From Alloalcanivorax marinus (lineage in GTDB: Bacteria; Pseudomonadota; Gammaproteobacteria; Pseudomonadales; Alcanivoracaceae): DNA of 64,000 bases. Below are positions 30,642 through 37,997 of the stretch, piece after piece (position 1 is the stretch's first letter; each line of letters begins with the position of its first letter). Under the pieces are notes generated by a model. That model was not told the origin of the DNA, did not search any database, and saw only the letters and a program-made list of their open reading frames with translations. The stretch spans positions 1-64,000 of the forward strand of contig NZ_JADDOL010000013.1 in NCBI RefSeq assembly GCF_016906305.1, in the 5' to 3' direction. The position numbers and the translations under genes are program-made.

Positions 30642-30879
30642 GAATTCTGGCCGTATAAAGTCTGATTTGGCAGCAATACATTTAAGTTTTGCCGTTGCCG
30701 TTTGGGTTCTGAATTTGGCTCCACTTATAGTGGAAGGCGGAATAAAAACTCGCTCGGGAAGTAATTTGGACACTGGTAGTGTCATGAAGTTTTCCATAGT
30801 GATCTCTGTAGTCCTAATGTGGATGGCCGTTTTTGCGGAAAGATCGCTGAGGAAGAAACTCGATGAAAACAGGGAGTAA
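30562..30879 (+). CDS. Orphan CdiI paralogue (second copy)
   Basis: The product is 105 residues when started at TTG 30562, behind AGGATGGGG. This start is chosen because LIGQF aligns with MIDQY of the first copy and the TTG sits exactly at the ancestral overlap point. It has three membrane segments and ends WMAVFAERSLRKKLDENRE, matching WIAVLSERSLKKTL. It is divergent in the first loop (NSGRIKSDLAAIHLSF for VFVSDRACMYISM). It is predicted to give immunity to a toxin variant no longer carried intact by the cell. Confidence 0.7.
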   Translation: MIGQFEGLVVVAVLFFIMKAAVYLFFKNSGRIKSDLAAIHLSFAVAVWVLNLAPLIVEGGIKTRSGSNLDTGSVMKFSIVISVVLMWMAVFAERSLRKKLDENRE

Positions 30880-31067
30880 GGCTCTGCTCTGCCGGGGGGG
30901 GGTGTTTTTATAAATGGATTTTTAAACTGAAAGGAAGGGAAGGGTTATGCGTATTGCTTTTTTGTTTGCCGTGACATTGGGATGTTCGGTTGTGCATCGG
31001 TTAAGCCGGTGAATTTGGACCTGTCTGATTTGTCGGAGAGTGGCGTTCGCGCGGTGGCTAGCACCGA
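30821..31067 (+). repeat. Direct repeat copy A: cdiI 3' end plus lipoprotein 5' end
   Basis: This segment is about 85-90 percent alike by eye to 32039-32287. It spans the last codons of the immunity gene, the CTCTGCTCTGCC spacer, the ribosome site AAGGAAGGGAA, and the first 40 codons of the lipoprotein gene. It ends abruptly where the next toxin fragment begins. Such flanks could drive the gain and loss of modules between them. Confidence 0.8.
30947..31067 (+). pseudogene. Truncated, frameshifted copy of the lipoprotein gene
   Basis: This is a copy of the start of the gene at 32166. It begins MRIAFLFAV, then a one-base deletion near 30980 breaks the frame before the lipobox. Nucleotide likeness continues through GTGAATTTGGACCTGTCTGA and stops at about 31067, where unrelated toxin-tail sequence is joined. 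It cannot make the lipoprotein. Confidence 0.8.
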
Positions 31068-31355
31068 GTAGCTGGCGCTCGCGGACTCATCCGTATTCAG
31101 ATTGCTTCAGATGCCGTCTCTTCGGCTACTGGTCGAGTTGTTCTGGGTGGGGCGGATTTCTTATATGGTTCAGGGATGTCTCGGGCGATTGCGCCTATAT
31201 ATTTCCCTCTGATAGTCAAACCCTTATATCAACAGCGAGTAGTCGATTTTTCCGAAGGTTTATTTGTACCTGGTGTGCCGCCTTCTTCCAGGGCTGGCTT
31301 GTTTGGTTTCTTTTTTAACCAAGCTATTGAGGGTCGACCAATTGATGGGCAATGA
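31068..31355 (+). pseudogene. Orphan CdiA-CT tail, remnant 2
   Basis: There are 95 codons with no start, fused to the broken lipoprotein copy: VAGARGLIRIQIASDAV, ADFLYGSGMSRAIAPIYF and GLFVPGVPPSSRAGL, ending IEGRPIDGQ. Like the active toxin it is rich in small and hydrophobic residues, and YGSG occurs in both. Its stop overlaps the following ATG by 11 bases, the same design as cdiA/cdiI. I read it as the displaced C-terminus of an earlier toxin. Confidence 0.65.
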
Positions 31356-31596
31356 TATGGATAAAATATTTTCGTACGCTATTTTTGTTTGCATTGTTTT
31401 TATTTCTTTGTCCATCATTGATGGTGGTTATTATAACGAAAATTTTAGAATGTATGTTTCGTTCGGTCGTTGGAATGAGGTTTTGGGTTGTGTTGGGCTT
31501 TCTTTTTCTTTTAGCATGATTTTAATTTTGATTTATGATGATATAAGAAATAAGTTTTATGCTTTATGGTTTTTTGGGGGATTCCGAGATTCTTAA
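31345..31596 (+). CDS. Small membrane protein, probable immunity protein of a different family
   Basis: The 83-residue product MGNDMDKIFSYAIFVCIVFI... has two hydrophobic segments at about residues 7-23 and 46-63. It shares no clear motif with the three other immunity-type proteins. The ATG overlaps the end of remnant 2 by 11 bases, which suggests it was that toxin's partner. The coding DNA is very AT-rich, unlike the chromosome. Function is inferred only from position and topology. Confidence 0.55.
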   Translation: MGNDMDKIFSYAIFVCIVFISLSIIDGGYYNENFRMYVSFGRWNEVLGCVGLSFSFSMILILIYDDIRNKFYALWFFGGFRDS

Positions 31597-31786
31597 TGAA
31601 AAGAATATTTCCACTTGCCGCGATGTTGGTTCTTGGTGGCACGGTGAAGCTGGTGGCATTGGATGTGAAGGCTCTGGATGGAATTCCAGTTAGTCCTTTT
31701 TTGCTCCCATTAAAGCTGGTCAGGAGGTTGGTGCGACCGTGAAAGGTGCTTTCTATTTTTATACAAAGAAGGTGGGCAATGATTGA
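31596..31786 (+). pseudogene. Orphan CdiA-CT tail, remnant 3 (frameshifted)
   Basis: The first frame encodes LDGIPVSPFLLP. After a one-base shift near 31708 the second frame encodes IKAGQEVGATVKGAFYFYTK and ends VGND. Joined, this parallels the active toxin end, PDGLPNHPVMIPYKEGQAAG then FYFYRERVNND. The TGA at 31784-31786 overlaps the next ATG (31779) by 8 bases in the same AATGATTGATCA context as cdiA/cdiI. An ATG at 31596 may be fortuitous. Confidence 0.7.
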
Positions 31787-32099
31787 TCAAGTGCTGGCCT
31801 TTAAGATCCTTCTTGCGATTTTCTTTGTCGTGGGCCTTTTGATATTTTACTTTCTAAGGAAATACAGGGTTTTCGTCTCTGACCGTGCCTGTATTTATGT
31901 CAGTATCGCTATTGCTATTCACGTATACAATTTTTTCCCCCTGTTTATGGAGGGGGGGTTGGTTTCCTATAGGGATGGAGAAAAGACAAGCTCTTTAGAA
32001 CTTTTTGGTTTTTTGATTTTGGTGTCTCTTGTTCCTTATTGGATAGCCGTTTTGTCGGAAAGATCGCTGAGAAAAAAGCTCGATAAAGACGGGGGGTAG
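31779..32099 (+). CDS. Orphan CdiI paralogue (third copy)
   Basis: This 106-residue, three-helix protein is the closest relative of the first immunity protein. MIDQVLAF, RVFVSDRACIYVS, YRDGEK and YWIAVLSERSLRKKL match segment by segment. The ATG is set by the conserved 8-base overlap with the toxin remnant; an in-frame ATG at 31746 lies inside the remnant and is unlikely. The frame is intact, so the cell probably still expresses resistance to the lost toxin type. Confidence 0.75.
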   Translation: MIDQVLAFKILLAIFFVVGLLIFYFLRKYRVFVSDRACIYVSIAIAIHVYNFFPLFMEGGLVSYRDGEKTSSLELFGFLILVSLVPYWIAVLSERSLRKKLDKDGG

Positions 32100-32287
32100 G
32101 GCTCTGCTCTGCCAGGGTGTTTTTAAATGGAGATTTAATTTTAAACTGAAAGGAAGGGAAGTGTTATGCGTATTGCTTTTTTGTTTGCCGTGGCATTGGG
32201 GGTGTCCGGTTGCGCATCGGTTAAGCCGGTGAATTTGGATCTGTCTGATTTGTCGGAGAGTGGCGTTCGCGCGGTGGCTACCACCGA
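32039..32287 (+). repeat. Direct repeat copy B
   Basis: This is the partner of 30821-31067. It covers the end of the third immunity gene, the GCTCTGCTCTGCC spacer and the intact start of the lipoprotein gene, and is presumed to be the ancestral right flank of the CDI locus. Confidence 0.8.
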
Positions 32288-32798
32288 ACGGCCGATGCCC
32301 GCTTTGTCGGCCATCACTCCCACCAAGGCGCAGTTCGGCTTTCTGGGAGGGATGGCGATGGCCTCGGCAGGTAAGAGAATCGTTGAGGAGAATGACGTTG
32401 ACGATCCCGCCGTCCGCGTATCCAGCGAGTTGGCGGATCAGCTGGCGAAGGCGCTTGGCGCCGAGACGATATCGCAAGATGCCGGGATGCTTGAGCCCGA
32501 TGTGCTGGTGGACGTGCAGACCCGCGTTTGGCAGTTGATTTATTACAAGTCGGCCTGGGGAACCTACTCGATCACCTATCGCGCCAAAGCACAGTTTATC
32601 GACGCGGACACGGAGACCGTTTTGGGGACGGGCAGTTGCAGCGTGCGGCCGGAAAAAGATTCCGAGTGGACCGCGAGCTATGAAGATTTCGCGGAGAATC
32701 GGGACGCCATCCTGACCCGTACTCTGGCTTTCGTGGCACGGCAGTGCGCGGCACAAATTGGCGGTCAGCTTGCCGCCGTCGCGACAACTGACGGGTAA
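32166..32798 (+). CDS. Lipoprotein of unknown function
   Basis: This 210-residue protein has a signal peptide and lipobox VSGC near residue 16. A mixed domain follows (DVLVDVQTRVWQLIYYKSAWG, YRAKAQFIDADTETVLGTGSC). I do not recognise the family; the pattern of a secreted outer-membrane-anchored beta protein is plausible. Codon use returns to the GC-rich chromosomal style after the first 100 bases. It is followed by a strong terminator. Its 5' end is duplicated upstream, so it marks the right border of the CDI array. Confidence 0.7.
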   Translation: MRIAFLFAVALGVSGCASVKPVNLDLSDLSESGVRAVATTERPMPALSAITPTKAQFGFLGGMAMASAGKRIVEENDVDDPAVRVSSELADQLAKALGAETISQDAGMLEPDVLVDVQTRVWQLIYYKSAWGTYSITYRAKAQFIDADTETVLGTGSCSVRPEKDSEWTASYEDFAENRDAILTRTLAFVARQCAAQIGGQLAAVATTDG

Positions 32799-32820
32799 AG
32801 GCCCTCGTACCTCCCATCGA

Positions 32821-32845
32821 AAGGCCCCGCATGGCGGGGCCTTTT
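32821..32845. terminator. Bidirectional terminator
   Basis: AAGGCCCCGC and GCGGGGCCTT arms enclose a 4-5 base loop, with T residues on the + side and A residues on the other. It separates the lipoprotein gene from the converging slt gene. Confidence 0.85.
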
Positions 32846-32850
32846 CCGTT

Positions 32851-34803
32851 CTAGTCCTCGATCATGGCCAGGGAGTAGGGCGTGCCGCTTTCCGCCGGGA
32901 GGAGCAGCATGGCGGTGCGGTTTTCCGGGTTGCCGTGGAGGCCCTCGAAGAGCACCCGGTAGGTGAGCACCGCCTGGACGTAGTCGCGGGTTTCGCGGAA
33001 CGGGATGGATTCGATCCAGACGTCCACCGGCACGGCCTCGTCTTCCTCGGCCAGCCATTGGGCGATGCGGCCGGGGCCGGCGTTGTAGGCGGCCAGGGCG
33101 AGCAGGCGGTTGCCGTTGAAGCGGTCGAGCAGGTCGCCCAGGTAGCGGGTGCCCAGCTCGATGTTGGTGGCCGGGTCGAGGACCTGCCGTTCGGCGGGCA
33201 CGCCCTGGCCGGCTTCGCGGGCCACCTTGGCGGCGGTGCCGGGCATCAGCTGCATCAGGCCCAGGGCGCCCACCGGGGAGCGGGCGTTGGGGTAGAAGGC
33301 GCTTTCCCGGCGGGCGATGGCCATGGCCAGCCAGGGGTCAAGCCGGTGGCGGCGGCCAGCTTCCTGGAAGCGCTGTTGGTGGGCCGCCGGGAAGCGCCAG
33401 GCGAGCACGTCCCAGGCGCGGGCCCGGATGGACGCCTGCACGGTCAGGTCGTACCAGCCGGCGTCCAGGGCGTATTGGGCGAGCTGGCGCTGGCGGGTTT
33501 CGTTGCTGTGCCACATCAGCCAGTTCCATTCGCTCCAGGCCAGGCCCGGTTCGTCCTGCTCGCGCAGCAGCTGGATGCGGGCCAGGGCGGGCAGCTCAGG
33601 CAGGGTCTGATCGCCGGTGGGCACGGCGTTGCTGAAGCGATAGGGCTCGCCGATGCGGTCGGCGGCCAGAAAGCCATAGAAGTTGCGTTGCGCGGCGGCC
33701 TGCTGCCACAGGCTGCGGGCGCGCTGCTGGTCGCCGTTCTCCTCGGCGGCGCGCCCGGCCCAGTAAAGCCAGCGGCTGTCCTTGCGTTCCGCCTCGGGCA
33801 GCAGGGCGATCCAGTCCGGCAGCTCGTCCCACTCCTGCTCGATCACCGCGCGCCGGGCGCGCTGGTCCACCAGGCTGTCGCCGCCGTGGTCGCGCAGCCA
33901 GTCGTCGAGCCAGTCGCGGTTGTCCTCGATGCCGCGGATGGTGGAGTACCAGGCGATGCGTTGGCCGGACCGCTCGATCAGCGCGGCGTCGGTGAAGCCC
34001 AGGTCGCCCAGGTCGTCCTCGAACCATTCCCGGGCTTTGACGGTGTCGGTGTAGGCGAGACGACGGAAGCCGGCGGCCAGCAGCACCTGCCGCTGGTCGT
34101 CGGGGAGACTTTTCGGAATCCCGGTGAGCTGTTCCGGGTCGCCGTACAGGTCCAGCAGCCAGTCGGCGGCGGTGCCGTAGGGCTGGTCGTCGAGCATCGG
34201 GCGCAGGTAGCGCATCAGGCCGGGGCCGCGTTCGTAGAACGCCAGCTCCATGCGTTGCCAGATCTCCGCCTGACCGATCACGCCCCGGTCGCGGGCGGCA
34301 TTGAAGATGGCGTCGCAGGCGGAAGGGCGGGAGTTGCCGGACAGCCACAGCTCCCGGGCCCGGCTCAGGGCCTGTTCGTTGCCGGCCTGCCACTGGGCCC
34401 GCCAGTACAGGCAGTTCAGTTCCAGGGAGCGGGGCGGTTCGTCGTAAACGGCGCGGGCCGCGTCCCAGCGGTTATCGCGGGCGTAGGCCACCAGTGCCAG
34501 CTGGCGGATGTCGTTGGGCAGCGGGGAATCCGGGTAGCGCCGCGCGTAGTCAGCGACCCGGTCCGGGTTGAGATCGGGCAGGGCGGCGCGCAGCCGGTGA
34601 AAGTCCAGGTAGGCCTGCAGCGGGTGATCGTCACCCAGACGCGCCTGGGCCCGGCTCAGGCCTTCCCAGTCGTCGTTGCGGGCGGCGTGCAGCGCCTCTT
34701 GAAAAGGGGTATCGGCGGCCAGCGCCGGAAACGAACAGACGCTGGCGAGCATCACCAGTGCCAGAACTGCGGAACGGACCATCCTTTGCCTCCACGACTG
34801 CAT
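32851..34803 (-). CDS. slt: Soluble lytic murein transglycosylase
   Basis: This periplasmic enzyme cleaves the MurNAc-GlcNAc bond to anhydro-MurNAc during cell-wall turnover. The signal peptide ends FPALAA. A long helical superhelical domain covers about residues 35-470. The C-terminal lysozyme-like domain has the catalytic Glu in AIARRESAF, then GALGLMQLMPGTA and LAAYNAGPGR. The 650 residues match Slt70. An in-frame ATG at 34782 (MVRSAVLAL) is an alternative start. It is divergent from rsmC. Confidence 0.93.
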   Translation of the reverse strand: MQSWRQRMVRSAVLALVMLASVCSFPALAADTPFQEALHAARNDDWEGLSRAQARLGDDHPLQAYLDFHRLRAALPDLNPDRVADYARRYPDSPLPNDIRQLALVAYARDNRWDAARAVYDEPPRSLELNCLYWRAQWQAGNEQALSRARELWLSGNSRPSACDAIFNAARDRGVIGQAEIWQRMELAFYERGPGLMRYLRPMLDDQPYGTAADWLLDLYGDPEQLTGIPKSLPDDQRQVLLAAGFRRLAYTDTVKAREWFEDDLGDLGFTDAALIERSGQRIAWYSTIRGIEDNRDWLDDWLRDHGGDSLVDQRARRAVIEQEWDELPDWIALLPEAERKDSRWLYWAGRAAEENGDQQRARSLWQQAAAQRNFYGFLAADRIGEPYRFSNAVPTGDQTLPELPALARIQLLREQDEPGLAWSEWNWLMWHSNETRQRQLAQYALDAGWYDLTVQASIRARAWDVLAWRFPAAHQQRFQEAGRRHRLDPWLAMAIARRESAFYPNARSPVGALGLMQLMPGTAAKVAREAGQGVPAERQVLDPATNIELGTRYLGDLLDRFNGNRLLALAAYNAGPGRIAQWLAEEDEAVPVDVWIESIPFRETRDYVQAVLTYRVLFEGLHGNPENRTAMLLLPAESGTPYSLAMIED

Positions 34804-34938
34804 CTAACCGCCCCATTCTAGCCAGGGGGCGGGGGGTTCCGCGTCGTGTTTATGTAAAACTTCGCCGCCGCGGCCTGGAAATGGGTATCGTCGATGGGTT
34901 CCTCTATACTGCCCGGCTTGATCGCGTTAGAGACTTTT

Positions 34939-35907
34939 ATGGAAAACAGCACGCAACTGCTTTGGCGCCAGCAAGACGCTCTGGCTCATCGCCGGGTCCT
35001 GGTGATGGAAGCCAACGACCCGGCGCTGGCCGACCTGCCCGCCGGGCAGCTCTATCTGCACGCCGACGATTACACGGTGGGCGCGCACCAATGGGCGCCG
35101 CTGCCGACCCTGCCGGACGACGTGGATCTGGTGATCCTGCCGCTGCCCAAGGCCGCCGAGCGTCTCGAGCTGTTGCTGCGCGCCCTGGCGGGCCAGATCA
35201 GCGAGCCCCTGGAGCTGTGGCTGGTGGGCCCGGCCAAGGGCGGCATCCGGGGCGGGGTGACCCGCCTGTCCCGGTTCGCCGACGACGTCACGCTGCTGGA
35301 CAGCGCCCGTCACTGCAAGCTGTACAGCGCCCGTCTGCGGCCCGGGGACGCGCTGAGCCTGGAGCAGGTGGCGTCGCTGATCACCCTGGACGATCTGGAG
35401 GTGGTCAGTTATCCCGGTGTGTTCAGCCATGGCCGGCTGGACGAGGGCAGCGCGCTGCTGCTGGACGCCCTGGCGGAGGGCCTGCCCCGCGGCAAGGTGC
35501 TGGACATGGGCTGCGGCGGCGGCGCCCTGAGTGCGCGGCTGGCACACAGTGGCTGCCAGGTGACCGCCACCGACGTGAGCGCCACCGCCGTGGCCGCCGC
35601 CACCGCCACCCTGGAGCGCAACCGTCTGCAGGGCAAGGTGGTGGGCGGCGATCTGTACGAAAGCATCGGCGCCCGCTTCGAGACCATCGTCACCAACCCG
35701 CCGTTCCACGACGGTCGCGACCGCACCATGAGCATTACCCGGCGGCTGATCCGCGAGGCCCCGGAGCATCTCGGCGACAACGGCACCCTGTGGATGGTGG
35801 CCAACCGGGAGCTGCCTTACGTGCAATGGCTGGACGAAGCCTTCAAGCACGTTCAGGTGGTCAGCGAGACCAGCCGCTTCCGGGTCTACCGGGCGGTGCG
35901 CACCTAG
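34939..35907 (+). CDS. rsmC: 16S rRNA (guanine1207-N2)-methyltransferase
   Basis: RsmC methylates G1207 of 16S rRNA in the small subunit. The 322 residues form two methyltransferase-like domains. The N-terminal one is degenerate. The C-terminal one has the SAM motif LDMGCGGGALSARLA near residue 190 and the catalytic NPPFHDGRD near 254. The ATG at 34939 starts MENSTQLLWRQQD, as in relatives. The stop overlaps the convergent ligase gene by 3 bases. Confidence 0.92.
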   Translation: MENSTQLLWRQQDALAHRRVLVMEANDPALADLPAGQLYLHADDYTVGAHQWAPLPTLPDDVDLVILPLPKAAERLELLLRALAGQISEPLELWLVGPAKGGIRGGVTRLSRFADDVTLLDSARHCKLYSARLRPGDALSLEQVASLITLDDLEVVSYPGVFSHGRLDEGSALLLDALAEGLPRGKVLDMGCGGGALSARLAHSGCQVTATDVSATAVAAATATLERNRLQGKVVGGDLYESIGARFETIVTNPPFHDGRDRTMSITRRLIREAPEHLGDNGTLWMVANRELPYVQWLDEAFKHVQVVSETSRFRVYRAVRT

Positions 35908-36776
35908 CGCACATAGCCGGGCCCCCGGCTGCGGGTGCGCAGATAACTGGCGAAGCGGGGCAGGCCGTTCTTGGTGTGGCCGTGGAACTGGTAGGTGACG
36001 ATGCTGCCGATGGGCGGCGGGTGGGCGCGTTGCGCGTCGCTGAAGCCGGTGCCCAGACGAAAATGGCGCCCGGTGGGGGTTTCCACCAACAGGGCACCCA
36101 TCAGGCCCTCCAGTCGCCCCTCGCCGGGCAGATGCGCCACCACCCGGCCGTCCTCGTCCTGGTAAGGCTTGAGCTTGAGCAGATCATCGGAACGGTAGCC
36201 GCGGTAAGGCGCCGAACCCCGATGCAGCATCAGGCCCTCGCCGCCGATGGCCACCACCTGGTCCAGATAGTCCATTAACTGTTCCCGGTTCGCCACGCGC
36301 CGCTGGGGCACCCGCTTCAGGTGGGGCGCATCGCGCCCGTCGAGCAGTTCGCGGAGAGCCGCCAGCCGCTGGTCGAACGGTCCACCGGCATTGGGCAGAT
36401 CGAACACCATGTAGTAGATGTGTTGCCACTGGTCGGGTTGGGGCCGGGCGCGCTGCAGGGCGCCCATCAACCGGCTGAAGGTGCCGCGCCCCTGCCACAG
36501 CTCACCGTCCATGGGGACGTCCGGAAAGCCGTCCGTGAAGCCCGGCGGCGTGGCGATCACATGGCCCTGGCGGCTGATCAGCCGCCGGCCGTCCCAGTAG
36601 GCGCGCACGCCGTCCAGCTTCTCGCTGACCCAGTACTCGGACGGGTCGGTGTGGTCCTGATAGACATTGGCGAGCATCAGCGCCGGCTGGCTGCGGCCAT
36701 GGCCCACCGTGGCCGCCACCGCGAAGAACACCACCACCATGGTGACCACGAAGAAGAGAATCGGTCGGGATATCAT
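35904..36776 (-). CDS. LigE-type ATP-dependent DNA ligase, exported
   Basis: This 290-residue minimal ligase consists of an adenylation domain and a small OB domain. Motif I SEKLDGVRAYWDG holds the adenylated Lys near residue 53. GGEGLMLHRG (motif IV) and DLLKLKPY (motif V) follow. The N-terminal 20 residues form a hydrophobic helix, a signal peptide or anchor, which agrees with the periplasmic placement of LigE enzymes in Gram-negative bacteria. They may seal nicks in DNA taken up or in extracellular DNA. No partner gene is seen nearby. Confidence 0.85.
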   Translation of the reverse strand: MISRPILFFVVTMVVVFFAVAATVGHGRSQPALMLANVYQDHTDPSEYWVSEKLDGVRAYWDGRRLISRQGHVIATPPGFTDGFPDVPMDGELWQGRGTFSRLMGALQRARPQPDQWQHIYYMVFDLPNAGGPFDQRLAALRELLDGRDAPHLKRVPQRRVANREQLMDYLDQVVAIGGEGLMLHRGSAPYRGYRSDDLLKLKPYQDEDGRVVAHLPGEGRLEGLMGALLVETPTGRHFRLGTGFSDAQRAHPPPIGSIVTYQFHGHTKNGLPRFASYLRTRSRGPGYVR

Positions 36777-36808
36777 CCTTGTCTCCCTGTTCAGAACGTG
36801 AACAGACA

Positions 36809-36902
36809 GTCTTGTCCGGCGCAGGGCCGTCGGGTATCGCCGGAAGGATGAAGAGGCTGTAGGAAATCGCTGCTTTGCGGGTTAGGAAAAAGCGTACAGA
36901 GG
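36809..36902 (+). repeat. Direct repeat flanking the toxin-antitoxin pair, copy 1
   Basis: About 94 bases are roughly 75 percent alike to 37657-37749. Shared blocks include CGGGTATCGC, GTAGGAAATCG and TTAGGAAAA. The two copies have the same orientation and enclose the HigBA-like genes almost exactly. Confidence 0.7.
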
Positions 36903-36914
36903 ACGGGCCGGCGT

Positions 36915-37217
36915 TTAACCGGCCCGGGTCAGGTCCTGAAAACGCAGCCCGGTGGCTTTGACCACGGCGGTCATGGTTTTCAGGGTGGGGTTTCCTTTCG
37001 GTGACAGTGCCCGATAGAGACTCTCGCGGGACAGTCGGGCCCGGCCCGCGACCACCGCCATGCCGCCCTGGGCTTCCACCACGTGACGCAGCGCCACCAG
37101 AAAGGCCGCTTCGCCGTCCGGCTTATCCAGTTCATCGAAGGCGGTGCGCAGATAATCCAGCGCCATGGCCGGGTCATCGCGAAGCATGGCCACCACCGCA
37201 TCGTCGTGTCGTTTCAT
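36915..37217 (-). CDS. HigA-like antitoxin, helix-turn-helix
   Basis: The 100-residue protein has a C-terminal HTH (MAVVAGRARLSRESLYRALS) followed by GNPTLKTMTAVVKATGLRF, the pattern of the addiction-module antidote family. It should neutralise the toxin encoded just upstream and repress the operon. Its ATG overlaps the toxin stop by 4 bases. The toxin-first order is that of HigBA-type systems. Confidence 0.85.
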   Translation of the reverse strand: MKRHDDAVVAMLRDDPAMALDYLRTAFDELDKPDGEAAFLVALRHVVEAQGGMAVVAGRARLSRESLYRALSPKGNPTLKTMTAVVKATGLRFQDLTRAG

Positions 37218-37543
37218 CGGTGCCTCTTCCGGTAGTCCGTCAACCTTGCCCTGGCCTGTTCGATATCCGACTGCTGCCGTTTTTTATCACCACCGGTCAG
37301 CAACAGCACCAGCGCTTCACCTACCCGGGCGTAATACACCCGATAGCCGGGGCCATGGTCCACCCTCAGCTCCATGACCTCGCCGCCCACGGCTTTGCTG
37401 TCGCCGGCGTTGCCGAGCGCCAGCCGGTTGAGCCGGGTCAGCACCCGCATGGCGGCCCGACGATCCCTGCGTTTCAACGCCTCCAGCCAGTGCTGGAAAG
37501 GATCATGGCCATCGACCGTCAGATAATGAGTCAGGTGGAACAT
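37214..37543 (-). CDS. HigB/RelE-superfamily toxin
   Basis: This is a 109-residue phage-derived Gp49-like/HigB toxin. [20 protein letters not shown] is followed by a conserved core, VMELRVDHGPGYRVYYARVG, and LLLTGGDKKRQQSDIEQA. Family members cut mRNA at the ribosome. It is first gene of a two-gene operon with its antitoxin. The pair is enclosed by imperfect direct repeats about 90 bases long, which suggests it arrived as a cassette. Confidence 0.85.
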   Translation of the reverse strand: MFHLTHYLTVDGHDPFQHWLEALKRRDRRAAMRVLTRLNRLALGNAGDSKAVGGEVMELRVDHGPGYRVYYARVGEALVLLLTGGDKKRQQSDIEQARARLTDYRKRHR

Positions 37544-37656
37544 GTAAAGTAGCCTGAAAGCGACAAACTATCCAGAAAAAGATTGTCCAGAAGGAGTAAG
37601 CCGGGCGGGACCAGGCCTGATGCCTGGTATTCGGCGACCACCGCGCGCTTTTTCGA

Positions 37657-37749
37657 GTCTGGCCCGGCGAGGGCTTGCCGGGTATCGCTGGAAGGAAGGT
37701 CTTCGTGTAGGAAATCGTCGCTTCGGGGATTAGGAAAACGCGCACAAGG
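37657..37749 (+). repeat. Direct repeat flanking the toxin-antitoxin pair, copy 2
   Basis: This is the partner of 36809-36902, lying about 115 bases upstream of the toxin start. The 453 bases between the toxin gene and the tRNA hold no gene that I can support; they contain this repeat and the tRNA-end duplication. Confidence 0.7.
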
Positions 37750-37785
37750 TCGAGCGCCGACCGGTGGACTACCGACCGAGAAGGT

Positions 37786-37846
37786 CCACGCCAAACCAAA
37801 AAGGGCCGCCGAAGCGACCCTTTTTGGTTTGGAGCGGGTGAAGGGA
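37786..37846 (-). repeat. Duplicate of tRNA-Gly 3' end plus its terminator
   Basis: These 61 bases are identical but for one base to 37953-38013. Read on the minus strand, the unit is the last 17 bases of the tRNA (TCCCTTCACCCGCTCCA) followed by the terminator hairpin. Three near-perfect palindromes lie between the two copies, at about 37860-37875, 37880-37893 and 37900-37917. Confidence 0.85.
37793..37830. terminator. Copy of the tRNA-Gly terminator
   Basis: AAACCAAAAAGGG and CCCTTTTTGGTTT arms form a strong hairpin with T-runs on both strands. It is the second copy of the terminator at 37960-37997. Confidence 0.8.
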
Positions 37847-37959
37847 AGGTGCCTTCGGCATCCCGCGCTAGCGCGGGACCGTTGCTTAGGCAACGTCCGC
37901 TCGCCGTATACGGCGAGGCGTCGAACCGGAGGGTTCGCTCCATGGCCTCCACCCACGCC

Positions 37960-37997
37960 AAACCAAAAAGGGCCGCCGAGGCGACCCTTTTTGGTTT
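37960..37997. terminator. Terminator of tRNA-Gly
   Basis: Arms AAACCAAAAAGGG and CCCTTTTTGGTTT directly abut the encoded CCA end of the tRNA. The hairpin is symmetrical, so it can act in both directions. Confidence 0.85.

Noticed and set aside
31040-31318. 92-codon frame in the CDI array, second frame across toxin remnant 2
   Set aside because: The overlapping frame VAGARGLIRI... ends in the correct overlap with the next ATG and has CdiA-CT-like composition; this one is rich in Trp, Cys and Arg and looks random.
36809-37749. Chromosomal integron cassette with attC sites
   Set aside because: The repeats lack a demonstrable RYYYAAC/GTTRRRY pair and no integrase is in the window; kept only as a direct-repeat finding.
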